NCBI RefSeq assembly: GCF_900111095.1
Contig: NZ_FOGB01000006.1
Location: 212,136-276,135 of the forward strand
From: Amphritea atlantica
Lineage (GTDB): Bacteria; Pseudomonadota; Gammaproteobacteria; Pseudomonadales; Balneatricaceae
Reading direction: 5' to 3'
DNA length: 64,000 bases
Shown: piece by piece, positions 44,344 to 53,895 of the stretch
How positions within the stretch are numbered: position 1 is the stretch's first letter
How the letters are laid out: each line of letters starts with the position of its first letter
Translations under genes and position numbers: made by a program
The notes under the pieces: generated by a model
Database searches by the model: none
What the model was told of the DNA's origin: nothing
Seen by the model: the letters and a program-made list of their open reading frames with translations, nothing else

Positions 44344-45282
44344 TTAACTTACACCAGGGTTAAGCAGTTTTTCTTTCAGAAAGTCCACCAGAACCCTTAA
44401 CCGCTGTGGCAGATGACGGGTCGGGGGATACAGAACCCAGACACCGCCCTGATAGTTGGTGATAAACTCCCAGTCAGGAAATAGCTGAATAATATTTCCT
44501 GCCTCGAGATCGGGTCGGGCGGTAAAATCGGGTAATGTGCCGATACCGATCCCTCGTTTGACCGCATCAAGACGTACCTGGGTGTGATTGGCTGCATACC
44601 GGCCTCTGACATCAATATCGATGATCTGCCCATCTTTCTTCAATCGCCAGCGGCTGTCAGCCGGGTTATTACCCAGATAGATACAACTGTGGTCTTTCAG
44701 CTCTTTTGGGTGCTCCGGGAGCCCATGCTGTTGCAGATACTCCATAGAGGCGCATATCACGTGGTCCAGCCGGAAAAGCTCCCGGCCCATCAACCCCGGT
44801 GGTGGCTGATCGGTGATCCTTAATGCCAGGTCGATACCATTGTCGATCAGATCCAGAGCACGGTCATCGAGATTCATTTGCACATTCACTTTCGGATAAC
44901 GCTGAAGAAACTCCGGCAGCAGGGGGTGAATCACTGTGCTGCCAACGGCCTTGGGGACGCAGATACTGATGTCGCCTTCAATCTCCTGTTTCAGGCTATC
45001 GCAGATGTCCAACACCAGCTCCGCCCCTTCTATCATCTGTTTACAGCGGGTGTATACCTGCTCGCCACTACTGGTCAGTCGTAACTTGCGGGTTGTACGC
45101 TGTAACAGGTTTGTGGAAAGCTGATTTTCCAGCTTCGTAACACTTCGGCTAACAGATGAGGTCGAACTGCCAAGAGCCCCGGCCGCAGCGGTGAAACTCC
45201 CCCTGTTTACCACCTCAACGAAAACAGCCATCTCGTACATCAGTGAATACTGTTCATTCTTGCGCATACAACAAAAATCCAT
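44344..45282 (-). CDS. LysR-family regulator divergent from a LysE exporter
   Basis: Up to 312 residues. Internal starts at 45267 or 45240 (MYEMAVFVEVVNRGSFTAAAGALG) are equally possible since no start has a good ribosome-binding site. The helix-turn-helix is followed by SVSRSVTKLENQLSTNLLQRTTRKLRLT and a substrate domain with the DLALRITDQPPPGLMGREL pattern of the CrgA/AaeR-like group. It is divergent from a LysE-family exporter, a classic LysG-LysE-like arrangement, so it probably controls that gene. Confidence 0.85.
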   Translation of the reverse strand: MDFCCMRKNEQYSLMYEMAVFVEVVNRGSFTAAAGALGSSTSSVSRSVTKLENQLSTNLLQRTTRKLRLTSSGEQVYTRCKQMIEGAELVLDICDSLKQEIEGDISICVPKAVGSTVIHPLLPEFLQRYPKVNVQMNLDDRALDLIDNGIDLALRITDQPPPGLMGRELFRLDHVICASMEYLQQHGLPEHPKELKDHSCIYLGNNPADSRWRLKKDGQIIDIDVRGRYAANHTQVRLDAVKRGIGIGTLPDFTARPDLEAGNIIQLFPDWEFITNYQGGVWVLYPPTRHLPQRLRVLVDFLKEKLLNPGVS

Positions 45283-45325
45283 TCCAGATAAGGGGAATAA
45301 TCAACTGATTGTTAATCATATATCG

Positions 45326-45341
45326 TTAATCAGTCGATTAA
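45326..45341. promoter_or_regulatory. Dyad between divergent lysR and lysE-type genes
   Basis: TTAATC-agtc-GATTAA is a perfect 6-bp inverted repeat 20 bases before the exporter start; two further TTAATC-like words (45311 region) lie beside it. Candidate LysR binding region. Confidence 0.4.
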
Positions 45342-45361
45342 TTACTTTTTTGGGGTGTGTT

Positions 45362-45985
45362 ATGGATCTTTTGCAAGGTTTAGCATTGATCAGTGCAGTG
45401 CACTTTCTGGCCGCGGCGTCTCCGGGGCCTGATTTTGTACTGGTTTCGCAGCAGACATTAACAAACGGCAGAAAAGCAGGGTTTATGTGCAGTATCGGCA
45501 TCGCTTTAGGATTGTCAGTGCATATATTTTACTCCAGCCTGGGGTTAGCCGCAGTGCTGGCAAACTCAGAGACAGCACTCTGGGTGATTAAAATCCTCGG
45601 CGGAAGCTATCTGATTTATCTGGGAATAGTGGGCGTGCGGAGCTCGTCTGGAATAGTTCAGCCGCCGAAAGCCGTTGCAGTCGATATTCCAGCAAGTCGT
45701 CATATCATAACCGGTTTTGTCTGTAATGTTCTTAATCCGAAAGCGCCGGTGTATTTCATATCCCTGTTCACGGTTGTTTTGTCACCAGAGATGCCGTTAG
45801 TTCAGATAGCAGTGTACGGTGCCTGGATGATGCTGATTCAGCTGATGTGGTTTTCAGCTGTTGTCACTCTGCTGTCAAATCCGGGTATCAACCGCCGGTT
45901 TAAGAGATTTGGATATCACATCGATCGGTTGCTCGGCGCAACGATGATTGTACTGGGGCTGAAGGTCATCTTCACCCGAGTCTAG
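45362..45985 (+). CDS. LysE/RhtB-family amino-acid exporter
   Basis: 207 residues from the ATG at 45362; the frame upstream to 45191 overlaps the divergent lysR and is rejected. Six hydrophobic segments, with the family signature AAASPGPDFVLVSQQTLTNGRKAGFMCSIGIALG at the N-terminus and FVCNVLNPKAPVYFISLF mid-protein. It exports amino acids or derivatives such as homoserine or threonine; which one is unknown. Confidence 0.88.
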   Translation: MDLLQGLALISAVHFLAAASPGPDFVLVSQQTLTNGRKAGFMCSIGIALGLSVHIFYSSLGLAAVLANSETALWVIKILGGSYLIYLGIVGVRSSSGIVQPPKAVAVDIPASRHIITGFVCNVLNPKAPVYFISLFTVVLSPEMPLVQIAVYGAWMMLIQLMWFSAVVTLLSNPGINRRFKRFGYHIDRLLGATMIVLGLKVIFTRV

Positions 45986-46098
45986 CTGTGTCATTATTGA
46001 TAGGGTGAAGATGCAGCCGTCGGAATCGCTATAAAGAGGAGGAGAAATTAATTGAATTATCAATATTTGCATTTGATAATTGTAATTTTAACTTTTGA

Positions 46099-46815
46099 TT
46101 AGATAAGATCAAATACGATTAATTTCTCACCCTGTTTTGACGCTTCAAGATACCAGCCAGACTTATCCCAGTCTCCAAGGACGATACGCCGCTTACCCCC
46201 TTCAAGCGAGTGTACTGCCGGGCGATGGGTGTGGCCGTGGATCAGCAGGTCACAGTTCGATTCGGCCATCGCGGCCAGTACTGCCTGCTGGTTAACATCC
46301 ATGATCTCGGTGCTTTTGTCTGCGGTCTGAGTCTCGCTGGCCATGCGGAGCTGTTTCGCCATCTCCAGTCGCTCTTCGACAGACTTGGTCAGCACCGCCT
46401 GTTGCCATTGCGGGTTTCGCAGCTGCTGACGCAGCGCCTGATAGGCATGGTCATCAGTGCATAACTGATCGCCATGCATAAGCAGGGCAGGACCCGATGC
46501 CAGTTGAATGACTTCGCTATCGTCCAGAATCTGAACACCGGTCAGTTCTTCAAATCGACTGCCAATCAGAAAGTCCCGGTTGCCATGCTGAAAAAATATC
46601 TCACAGCCTGACCGGGAGAGAGTGTTCAGTGCATCGACAACCGGTTGCAGATCATCCGGGATAAAATCATCGCCTATCCAGGCCTCAAACAGATCACCAA
46701 GAATGTAGAGTTGGTCGCACTCTTTTGCTGTGGTAGCCAGGAAATGCAGTAACGCCCGGGTAAGATCCGGGCGTCCGCTGTGAAGATGAAGATCGGATAT
46801 AAACAGTGTTCGCAT
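46099..46815 (-). CDS. lpxH: UDP-2,3-diacylglucosamine diphosphatase
   Basis: 238 residues, calcineurin-like phosphoesterase. Metal-site motifs are FISDLHL, LGDLFEAWIGDD, FFQHGNRDFLIG and DLLIHGHTHRPA. It hydrolyses UDP-2,3-diacylglucosamine to lipid X in lipid A synthesis at the inner membrane. Its start overlaps the ppiB stop by one base, and the ppiB-lpxH order beside glnS/cysS is conserved in gammaproteobacteria. Confidence 0.95.
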   Translation of the reverse strand: MRTLFISDLHLHSGRPDLTRALLHFLATTAKECDQLYILGDLFEAWIGDDFIPDDLQPVVDALNTLSRSGCEIFFQHGNRDFLIGSRFEELTGVQILDDSEVIQLASGPALLMHGDQLCTDDHAYQALRQQLRNPQWQQAVLTKSVEERLEMAKQLRMASETQTADKSTEIMDVNQQAVLAAMAESNCDLLIHGHTHRPAVHSLEGGKRRIVLGDWDKSGWYLEASKQGEKLIVFDLI

Positions 46816-47324
46816 TATTCAGCGCTATCAGCAGCCACAACTTCAGCAGAGTTGATGATCACATCTTCGGCAGGAACATCCTGATGTCCGCCACGGAAGG
46901 TGGTAGAAACCCCTTTTATCTTATCAACCACATCCATACCTTCAGTCACTTTACCGAATACGGCATAGCCCCAGCCTTCTGTGGTTTTAGCCGTATGGTC
47001 GAGGAAGGTGTTATCGCTGACGTTAATAAAGAATTGAGCCGATGCGCTGTGAGGATCCATAGTGCGGGCCATCGCCAGAGTACCGCGTTTGTTCTGCAGG
47101 CCGTTATCCGCTTCGTTCTCGATGCTCCCAGCTGTTTGCTTGCTGACCATACCGGGTTCAAAACCACCACCCTGAATCATAAAGCCATCAATAACCCGGT
47201 GAAAAATAACACCATCGTAAAAGCCATCTTTAACATAGTTTTCGAAGTTTTCTGCTGACTTAGGCGCTTTTTCATAATCCAGTTCTATAGTGATATCGCC
47301 GAAGTTAGTGTGCAGTACGATCAT
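46815..47324 (-). CDS. ppiB: Peptidyl-prolyl cis-trans isomerase B (cyclophilin)
   Basis: 169 residues with no signal peptide, so cytoplasmic. [42 protein letters not shown] and [15 protein letters not shown] contain the catalytic Arg and the cyclophilin core. It accelerates prolyl isomerisation during folding. It is translationally coupled to lpxH. Confidence 0.94.
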   Translation of the reverse strand: MIVLHTNFGDITIELDYEKAPKSAENFENYVKDGFYDGVIFHRVIDGFMIQGGGFEPGMVSKQTAGSIENEADNGLQNKRGTLAMARTMDPHSASAQFFINVSDNTFLDHTAKTTEGWGYAVFGKVTEGMDVVDKIKGVSTTFRGGHQDVPAEDVIINSAEVVAADSAE

Positions 47325-47528
47325 GCTTACGATCCCTTTGTTTTAACTAGTTATTTTCATCTAGTTGGTTTGACTGAGAGTTTTTTGTGTCGATTCAATG
47401 GGGCTTATTATACTAAAGAATTAATCTGATAACTAACTGATTAATTTCGGCTTACTTATGGTTGTATGCAGGCCATCTGTCTATAATATCGGCCTACTTG
47501 ATATCAGACGGAAGTTTAAGAAGCCTCT

Positions 47529-49211
47529 ATGAGCAATAACGACGCCAGCAATACTGTGAAACAACCTACCAACTTTATTCATCAGGTTATCGAACAGGAC
47601 CAGCAGCAGGGACTGGAAAAAGTGGTTACACGTTTTCCGCCTGAGCCAAATGGCTATCTGCACATCGGTCATGCTAAGTCGATCTGCCTGAACTTTGGTA
47701 CTGCAGAAAAGTACAACGGCGAATGCAACCTGCGTTTTGACGACACCAATCCGGGCAAAGAGGAACAGGAATACGTCGACGCGATAATGGATGATGTGCG
47801 CTGGCTTGGTTTCAGCTGGGCGGGTGAAGTACGTTACGCCTCTGATTATTTTGATACTTTTTACGCCTGGGCACAGCATCTGATTAAGGCTGGCAAAGCC
47901 TATGTATGTGATCTCAGCCCTGAGCAGGCCAGTGAGTACCGGGGCTGGGCGACTGAGCCGGGTAAGAACAGCCCGTTCCGTGAGCGGTCAGCCGAGGAAA
48001 ATCTCGATCTGCTGGAGCGGATGAAAAATGGTGAGTTTGACGAAGGCAGCCGGGTGTTACGTGCCAAGATCGATATGGCCTCGCCGAACATGAACCTGCG
48101 GGACCCGATTCTTTATCGTATTCGTAAGCAAAACCATCATCAGACGGGAGACAAGTGGTGTATCTACCCCAGCTACGATTTCGCCCATGGCCAGGAAGAT
48201 GCTATTGAGGGGGTCACTCACTCCATCTGTACTCTGGAGTTTGCCGATCATCGCCCGCTGTATGAGTGGTTTATTGAAAATCTGCCGGTGCCGAGTACCC
48301 CGCGCCAATATGAGTTTGGCCGCCTGAACATCAACTACACCGTGACCAGTAAGCGTAAGCTGAAGCAACTGGTGGATGAAGGCCATGTGAGTGGCTGGGA
48401 TGATCCCCGGATGCCAACCATTCAGGGGATGCGTCGACGGGGTTACAGCCCGCAGGCAGTGCGCAATTTCTGTGACAGTCTGGCGGTCGCTAAAACCGAT
48501 GGTACCGTGGATATGGCCCAGTTTGAGTTCTTTATCCGTGAAGACCTGAACGACAATGCCGCGCGGGCAATGTGTGTGATGAATCCGCTTAAACTGATCA
48601 TTACCAACTTTCCGGAAGGCGAAGTGGAGATGCTCAGCGCTCCGGTGCATCCGCAAAAAGAGATGGGTAGTCGTGAACTGCCGTTTACCCGGGAACTTTA
48701 TATCGATAGGGCTGACTTCAGCGAAGACTCAACGCTGTCACGGAAGAAGTTCCGTTTGCTGGTGCCAGGTGACTATATGCGTTTGCGCAGTGCTTATGTG
48801 ATCAAAGCCGATGAGGTGGTTAAAGATGCCGCTGGTGAGATCATTGAAGTTCATGCTTCACTGCTTCCGGGTACCGTAGGGGAAAATCCTGAAGGGGGGA
48901 TCAAACCACGGGGGGTGATGCACTGGGTGTCAGCAACTGAGGGTAAGCAGGCGAAAGTGCGTATCTATGATCGTCTCTTCAATGTTGAATCTCCTGATAA
49001 GGGAGAGGGGGACTTCCTGAACAATATTAACCCGGACTCTTTCCGGGAGATTGATAATTGCTGGGTTGAACCCGGACTGATCAATGCCGCTCCTGAAACC
49101 GCGTTCCAGTTTGAGCGTGAGGGGTATTTCGTTGCGGATCGTTACCAGCACACACCGGAGACCCCGGTATTTAACAAGACGATCGGACTGCGCGATACCT
49201 GGAAAAAATAA
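47529..49211 (+). CDS. glnS: Glutaminyl-tRNA synthetase
   Basis: 560 residues. The class I HIGH motif is in PPEPNGYLHIGHAKSICLNF, the KMSKS equivalent in VTSKRKLKQL, and RFDDTNPGKE and YPSYDFAHGQED are GlnRS landmarks. It charges tRNA-Gln directly. It is transcribed divergently from ppiB-lpxH and followed by a terminator. Confidence 0.97.
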   Translation: MSNNDASNTVKQPTNFIHQVIEQDQQQGLEKVVTRFPPEPNGYLHIGHAKSICLNFGTAEKYNGECNLRFDDTNPGKEEQEYVDAIMDDVRWLGFSWAGEVRYASDYFDTFYAWAQHLIKAGKAYVCDLSPEQASEYRGWATEPGKNSPFRERSAEENLDLLERMKNGEFDEGSRVLRAKIDMASPNMNLRDPILYRIRKQNHHQTGDKWCIYPSYDFAHGQEDAIEGVTHSICTLEFADHRPLYEWFIENLPVPSTPRQYEFGRLNINYTVTSKRKLKQLVDEGHVSGWDDPRMPTIQGMRRRGYSPQAVRNFCDSLAVAKTDGTVDMAQFEFFIREDLNDNAARAMCVMNPLKLIITNFPEGEVEMLSAPVHPQKEMGSRELPFTRELYIDRADFSEDSTLSRKKFRLLVPGDYMRLRSAYVIKADEVVKDAAGEIIEVHASLLPGTVGENPEGGIKPRGVMHWVSATEGKQAKVRIYDRLFNVESPDKGEGDFLNNINPDSFREIDNCWVEPGLINAAPETAFQFEREGYFVADRYQHTPETPVFNKTIGLRDTWKK

Positions 49212-49238
49212 TTCAGCGTCAGACAGTCTGAAACAAAA

Positions 49239-49262
49239 AACGGCTACCCATAGGTAGCCGTT
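49239..49262. terminator. Terminator between glnS and the hemerythrin gene
   Basis: AACGGCTACC-cata-GGTAGCCGTT with A6 before it and TTGTTGT after it, between convergent genes. Confidence 0.8.
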
Positions 49263-49272
49263 GTTGTATCTG

Positions 49273-49806
49273 TCAGATATAGCCGGGGGTCTTGTGCAGG
49301 TTATGACGGGTGTGCAGACTGAGTCCCAGGGACTCAAGATCGGTATTTTTGAGAATTTCTGCTGACAGGGGCAGAAAGAATGATTCCTCATATTTCGCAT
49401 GCAGCAGGTAATGCTCAGACATCCCTGTCGCGGCTTGCCTGTCCAGTTCGACAAACCTGCCTTTCGCCAGTTTTTTAAGATCCGGCTCGATTTTTTTCCA
49501 CTCTTTTTCCAGATTGCGGTGCTCTTCGGTCAGCCGCTTCACCATCATCGATGTTTGTTGCAACTCTTCACCCGGGCTGGCGCAGTCCATCACGATATTA
49601 AATAGTTCCTGCTCCTCTTCCTGATGATGATTGAGCACTACTTCGTGGAAAAAGGTAATCAGTTTTTGCGCAACTTGGCTGGTCTCTGGCTGGACCGGAT
49701 CGGTGATCTCTGAATTGCCCAGTTTTCCAAGCTGTTCAAAGTTCTTAATGATAGAGATATGACATTGGGAAAAGTCATCGGTAGGGCTGGATGGTTTAGT
49801 GTTCAT
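49273..49806 (-). CDS. Hemerythrin HHE-domain protein
   Basis: 177 residues, all helical. HISIIKNFEQLGKLG, ITFFHEVVLNHHQEEEQELFNIV, LTEEHRNLEKEW and MSEHYLLHAKYEESFFLPL supply the His/Glu ligands of a di-iron four-helix bundle. Bacterial hemerythrin-like proteins bind O2 or NO or help repair iron centres. The upstream region has a well-placed FNR/Anr-type box, pointing to low-oxygen induction. It is adjacent to nifJ, whose product is oxygen-sensitive, so a protective role is a reasonable inference. Confidence 0.85.
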   Translation of the reverse strand: MNTKPSSPTDDFSQCHISIIKNFEQLGKLGNSEITDPVQPETSQVAQKLITFFHEVVLNHHQEEEQELFNIVMDCASPGEELQQTSMMVKRLTEEHRNLEKEWKKIEPDLKKLAKGRFVELDRQAATGMSEHYLLHAKYEESFFLPLSAEILKNTDLESLGLSLHTRHNLHKTPGYI

Positions 49807-49899
49807 TGATTCACCTTCTCTTTAAGGCAGGGGTTTACCCTGTGTCACACGGATATCGCCCTTTTGCGTTAAGGGGGTCCGGTGTTTGGATAGTTCAAT

Positions 49900-49939
49900 A
49901 TTATACTTTATGTTACTAATATTTCATGATCATGATCAA
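49900..49939 (-). promoter_or_regulatory. FNR/Anr-type promoter of the hemerythrin gene
   Basis: On the minus strand, TTGAT-CATG-ATCAT (49939-49926) matches TTGAT-N4-ATCAA at 9 of 10 positions. A perfect TATAAT (49905-49900) lies so that the box centre falls near -40, the class II activator position. The inferred RNA start is ~85 bases before the ATG. Confidence 0.6.
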
Positions 49940-50008
49940 TTTTGTATCATATTAAGGGCCGGGCTCAAACTGCAGATTGAGCCCGGTGAACCAGCCCTGT
50001 TTATCCGG

Positions 50009-53000
50009 TTACTCCGGTGATGGCGCTTCCTCCCAGTCCATCTCTGCCATCTGCTGATAACGCTTGTAACGTTCGCTGACATCGTGTTGTGCCTTATCGA
50101 GAAAGGCCGCGGCCTCAACGGGATGCGCTTTTAACAGCGAGTTGAAGCGGGTCTCCCGGCGGGCAAACTCAGAATAGGGAATGGATGGCGGTTTGGAGTC
50201 CATTTTCAGTGGATTTTTATGCTGATCTGCCAGACGAGGGTCGTAGCGGAACAGCGGCCAGTGACCGCTATCGACGGCTAACTGCTGATGCAGATGGTTA
50301 TCTTTCATCTCGAAGCCGTGAGCGATACAGGGGGAGTAGGCGATAATCAGGGACGGACCATCATAGGATTCCGCTTCGAGAAATGCCCGCAGGGTCTGAA
50401 CGTCTTTGGCAGCATAAGCCACATGGGCCACATAGACATGCTCGTAGTCCATGGCGATGCGGGCCAGATCTTTTTTCGCGACCGATTTGCCGGACGCAGA
50501 AAATTTAGCGACTGCGCCAATCGGTGTTGCCTTGGATGTCTGACCGCCGGTATTGGAATACACCTCAGTATCCAATACCAGGATATTGACGTTGCGTCCT
50601 GAAGCCAGTACATGGTCAAGTCCGCCAAAGCCGATATCATATGCCCAGCCATCTCCGCCGATAATCCAGACGCTTTTACGGCTGAGCTGATCAGCAAGAT
50701 GGCGCAGTTCAACCGCTTTGTCACCGATCTCCGAATGATCGCTGAGACTATCCAACGCGAGTTTAAGCTTTTCGACTGACTGGCGCTGGTGCTCAATGCC
50801 GGCTTCATCTGCTTCTGTTTCCGTCAGCAGCGACTCAACCAGTTCAGGATCAAGTTTATCCTTTAATTCCTGCAGCAGGCTGATGGCATAAGCTTTCTGT
50901 TTATCCAGCGCGACCCGCATACCCAGCCCAAATTCGGCATTATCTTCAAACAGAGAGTTGTTCCAGGCAGGCCCGCGGCCATCGGGGTTTTTGGTCCAGG
51001 GAGTGGTGGGCAGGTTGCCGCCATAGATAGATGAGCAACCGGTAGCGTTGGCGACCAGCATCCGGTCGCCAAATAGCTGACTGGCGAGGCGAATATAGGA
51101 GGTTTCACCACAGCCGGAACAGGCTCCGCTGAACTCGAACAGAGGCTGAAATACCATCGAGCCCTTGAGGGTCGTGTTTTTGAGTGTGGTGCGGTCAAAC
51201 TCTGGCAGTGACAGGAAAAACTCCCAGTTGTCTTTTTCCACCTCGTAAGTTTGCTCCTTTGGTACCATGTTGATTGCTTTGTGCTCCGGATGTTGCTTAT
51301 CAACAATCGGGCAGATATCAACGCAAAGGGTACAGCCGGTACAGTCAGAAGGGGAGACCTGATAGCTGATAAAGCTGTTTTCCGGGAAATCTTTGGCGCC
51401 TTTCACCGGCACCGCGCGGAAACCATCGGGTGCTTCCTGCAACAATGACTTATCAAAAATCTTGCTGCGGATAACGCTGTGAGGGCAGACCAGTACACAT
51501 TTACCGCAATGGGTGCACAGATCCTCATCCCACAGCGGCAGCTCAGTCGCCAGATCGCGTTTTTCGAATGCGGTGGTGCCGGTGGGCCAGGTGCCATCAG
51601 CAGAGAGGGCGCTGACCGGTATCCGGTCACCGTGACCGGCAATCAGTTCTGCGGTCAGTTGGCGAACAAAGTCATTGGCGCGATTGGCACTCAGTTCATG
51701 CATCGGAATGCGGCTGGTGGCCCGCTCGTGAACCTTAATTTCATGCAGCTGGCTGAGACTGGCATCAATTGCATTGAGGTTCAACTCAACCACTTTCGGA
51801 TTGCTGCTATAGGATTTCCTGACAGCGTCTTTGATCAGCGAGATTGCCCGATCAATTGGCAGAATACCGGAAATTTTAAAGAAGCAGCTCTGCATAATGG
51901 TATTGATTCGTTTACCCATACCGCATTCGGTTGCGACCCGGTAGGCATCGATAGCATACAGGCGGATCTGCTTTTCGATCAGCTGTTGCTGGACGGTTTC
52001 GGGCAGGGTGTCCCAGAGTTCATCCGGTGCAGCGCTGCTGTTCAAGAGAAATACCGCGCCATGACGGGCTTTTTCCAGCATCGGATAAAGGCTCAGGAAG
52101 CGAGGCTGGTGACAGGCGACAAAATCTGCCTGTCCCTCCTGTATCTCATAGGCCGAATGAATCTTGTGTGGTCCAAAACGCAGATGGGAAACGGTTACTG
52201 CGCCGGATTTCTTCGAATCATAAACAAAGTGCCCCTGCGCATAATAGCCCTCCTGATCGCCGATGATTTTAATACTGTTCTTATTGGCGCTGACTGTCCC
52301 GTCAGCGCCCAGACCATAAAATACCGCCTGATAGGCATCTTTATGAGCATCGGTAATAAAGTGGGGGTCATAACTGATGCTGGTGTGGGTCAGGTCGTCA
52401 TCGATGCCGACGGTAAACAGGTTTTTACTCTGCGGCCTGGCCAGCTCATCAAATACGCCGCGAATCATTGCCGGGGTAAACTCTTTTGAGGAGAGACCGA
52501 AACGTCCACCCAGGAGTTTCGGAAGCTTATCTGCGGTTAGTTTTCCGGACAGGATTGATTGCATAAATGCCGTGGCGATATCTTTGTACAGCGGCTCACC
52601 GTCGGCACCGGGCTCTTTGGTGCGATCCAGTACTGCGATCTGTTTTACACTGTCAGGCAGGGCATTGAGCAGACGGGCTGCATCGAAGGGGCGGAACAGG
52701 CGGACTTTCAGTACCCCGGTCTTGCCGCCGTTGCGATTGATAAAGTCGACAGTTTCGCTGGCGGTTTCCGCACCAGACCCCATCAGAACAATCACCGACT
52801 CGGCATCCCTGGCCCCTTCATATTCATAAAGCTGGTACTGACGACCCGTCACTTCGGCAAAGCGGTTCATCGCCTGTTGGACGATCTCAGGGAAGGCATC
52901 GTAATAGGGGTTGCAGGCTTCCCGGGCCTGGAAAAAGATATCCGGGTTCTGTGAGGTACCCCGTACTACAGGATGGTCGGGGGACAGTGCCCGGTTGCGG

Positions 53001-53626
53001 CAATCCCGTACCCGCTCCATATTGATCAGCTGTCGCAGCATCGCTTCGGTGACCACTTCGACTTTGCTGACTTCATGGCTGGTACGAAAGCCATCAAAAA
53101 AATGTAGCAGTGGTACCCGCCCCTCCAGAGTAGACATCTCGGCGATGGTGGCCATATCCATCACCTCCTGTACCGAGTTGGAAGCAAGCATCGCGAAACC
53201 GGTTGACCGGGTAGCCATCACATCACTATGGTCACAGAAGATAGACAGGGCGTGGGTCGCCAGCGAGCGGGCAGCAATATGAAAAACAGTCGGCGTCAGC
53301 TCTCCGGCAATCTTATACATATTCGGGATTTTAAGCAGTAACCCCTGAGAGGCCGTAAAAGTAGTGGTTTTTGCCCCGGCCTGCAAAGCTCCGTGAACCG
53401 CACCGGCGGCCCCACCTTCACTTTGTAACTCAATCACATCGGGTACTACGCCCCAGAGGTTCCTGACTCCGTCGGCACTCCAGCTATCGCTCATCTCCCC
53501 CATGGGTGAAGCCGGTGTGATCGGGTAGATCGCGATAACATCATTGAGGTGATGGGCAATATAGGCGGCGGCTTCGTTGCCATCCATCATTCGGGTTTGC
53601 CTGGTATCTTTAACTGGGCTGTTCAT
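50009..53626 (-). CDS. nifJ: Pyruvate:ferredoxin (flavodoxin) oxidoreductase
   Basis: About 1205 residues from the ATG at 53626 (GGGAG seven bases upstream); a GTG-type start six codons earlier is less likely. A single-chain PFOR with domains in order: YPITPASPMGEMSD and GLLLKIPNMYKIAGELTP (domain I), two 4Fe-4S ferredoxin motifs CTHCGKCVLVCPHSVIR and CTGCTLCVDICPI, then CSGCGETSY and GGDGWAYDIGFGGLDHVLASG with the TPP site. It decarboxylates pyruvate to acetyl-CoA with reduction of ferredoxin or flavodoxin. It is oxygen-sensitive and, as NifJ, feeds nitrogenase in some bacteria. It lies between glnS and cysS beside the hemerythrin gene. Confidence 0.95.
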   Translation of the reverse strand: MNSPVKDTRQTRMMDGNEAAAYIAHHLNDVIAIYPITPASPMGEMSDSWSADGVRNLWGVVPDVIELQSEGGAAGAVHGALQAGAKTTTFTASQGLLLKIPNMYKIAGELTPTVFHIAARSLATHALSIFCDHSDVMATRSTGFAMLASNSVQEVMDMATIAEMSTLEGRVPLLHFFDGFRTSHEVSKVEVVTEAMLRQLINMERVRDCRNRALSPDHPVVRGTSQNPDIFFQAREACNPYYDAFPEIVQQAMNRFAEVTGRQYQLYEYEGARDAESVIVLMGSGAETASETVDFINRNGGKTGVLKVRLFRPFDAARLLNALPDSVKQIAVLDRTKEPGADGEPLYKDIATAFMQSILSGKLTADKLPKLLGGRFGLSSKEFTPAMIRGVFDELARPQSKNLFTVGIDDDLTHTSISYDPHFITDAHKDAYQAVFYGLGADGTVSANKNSIKIIGDQEGYYAQGHFVYDSKKSGAVTVSHLRFGPHKIHSAYEIQEGQADFVACHQPRFLSLYPMLEKARHGAVFLLNSSAAPDELWDTLPETVQQQLIEKQIRLYAIDAYRVATECGMGKRINTIMQSCFFKISGILPIDRAISLIKDAVRKSYSSNPKVVELNLNAIDASLSQLHEIKVHERATSRIPMHELSANRANDFVRQLTAELIAGHGDRIPVSALSADGTWPTGTTAFEKRDLATELPLWDEDLCTHCGKCVLVCPHSVIRSKIFDKSLLQEAPDGFRAVPVKGAKDFPENSFISYQVSPSDCTGCTLCVDICPIVDKQHPEHKAINMVPKEQTYEVEKDNWEFFLSLPEFDRTTLKNTTLKGSMVFQPLFEFSGACSGCGETSYIRLASQLFGDRMLVANATGCSSIYGGNLPTTPWTKNPDGRGPAWNNSLFEDNAEFGLGMRVALDKQKAYAISLLQELKDKLDPELVESLLTETEADEAGIEHQRQSVEKLKLALDSLSDHSEIGDKAVELRHLADQLSRKSVWIIGGDGWAYDIGFGGLDHVLASGRNVNILVLDTEVYSNTGGQTSKATPIGAVAKFSASGKSVAKKDLARIAMDYEHVYVAHVAYAAKDVQTLRAFLEAESYDGPSLIIAYSPCIAHGFEMKDNHLHQQLAVDSGHWPLFRYDPRLADQHKNPLKMDSKPPSIPYSEFARRETRFNSLLKAHPVEAAAFLDKAQHDVSERYKRYQQMAEMDWEEAPSPE

Positions 53627-53895
53627 TGTGGTACTCCCGGGCATGCTAAAACGTCAACTTACTATATTAGTTTATTCTTATAAGTCTGTGTTGTTTTAAC
53701 TAATATTGCAGCAATTGTGGCAGGAACTGTTCTGGATCAACGACCAGATCCCTCATTTTGAGACAAATAGTCAACTCTCTGCTGCGCGATAAAAGTAATT
53801 TTAATCAGGTTGTTAAATCCCCGCCGGTTTCCTCTATAATGGTCAGCCTGTTTTTCACTGAACTTCATCCTGACCTGACTCATAAGCGAATTCCG

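Noticed and set aside
51479..52489. 336-codon plus-strand frame inside nifJ
   Set aside because: Antisense to the well-supported nifJ coding sequence; no domain character.
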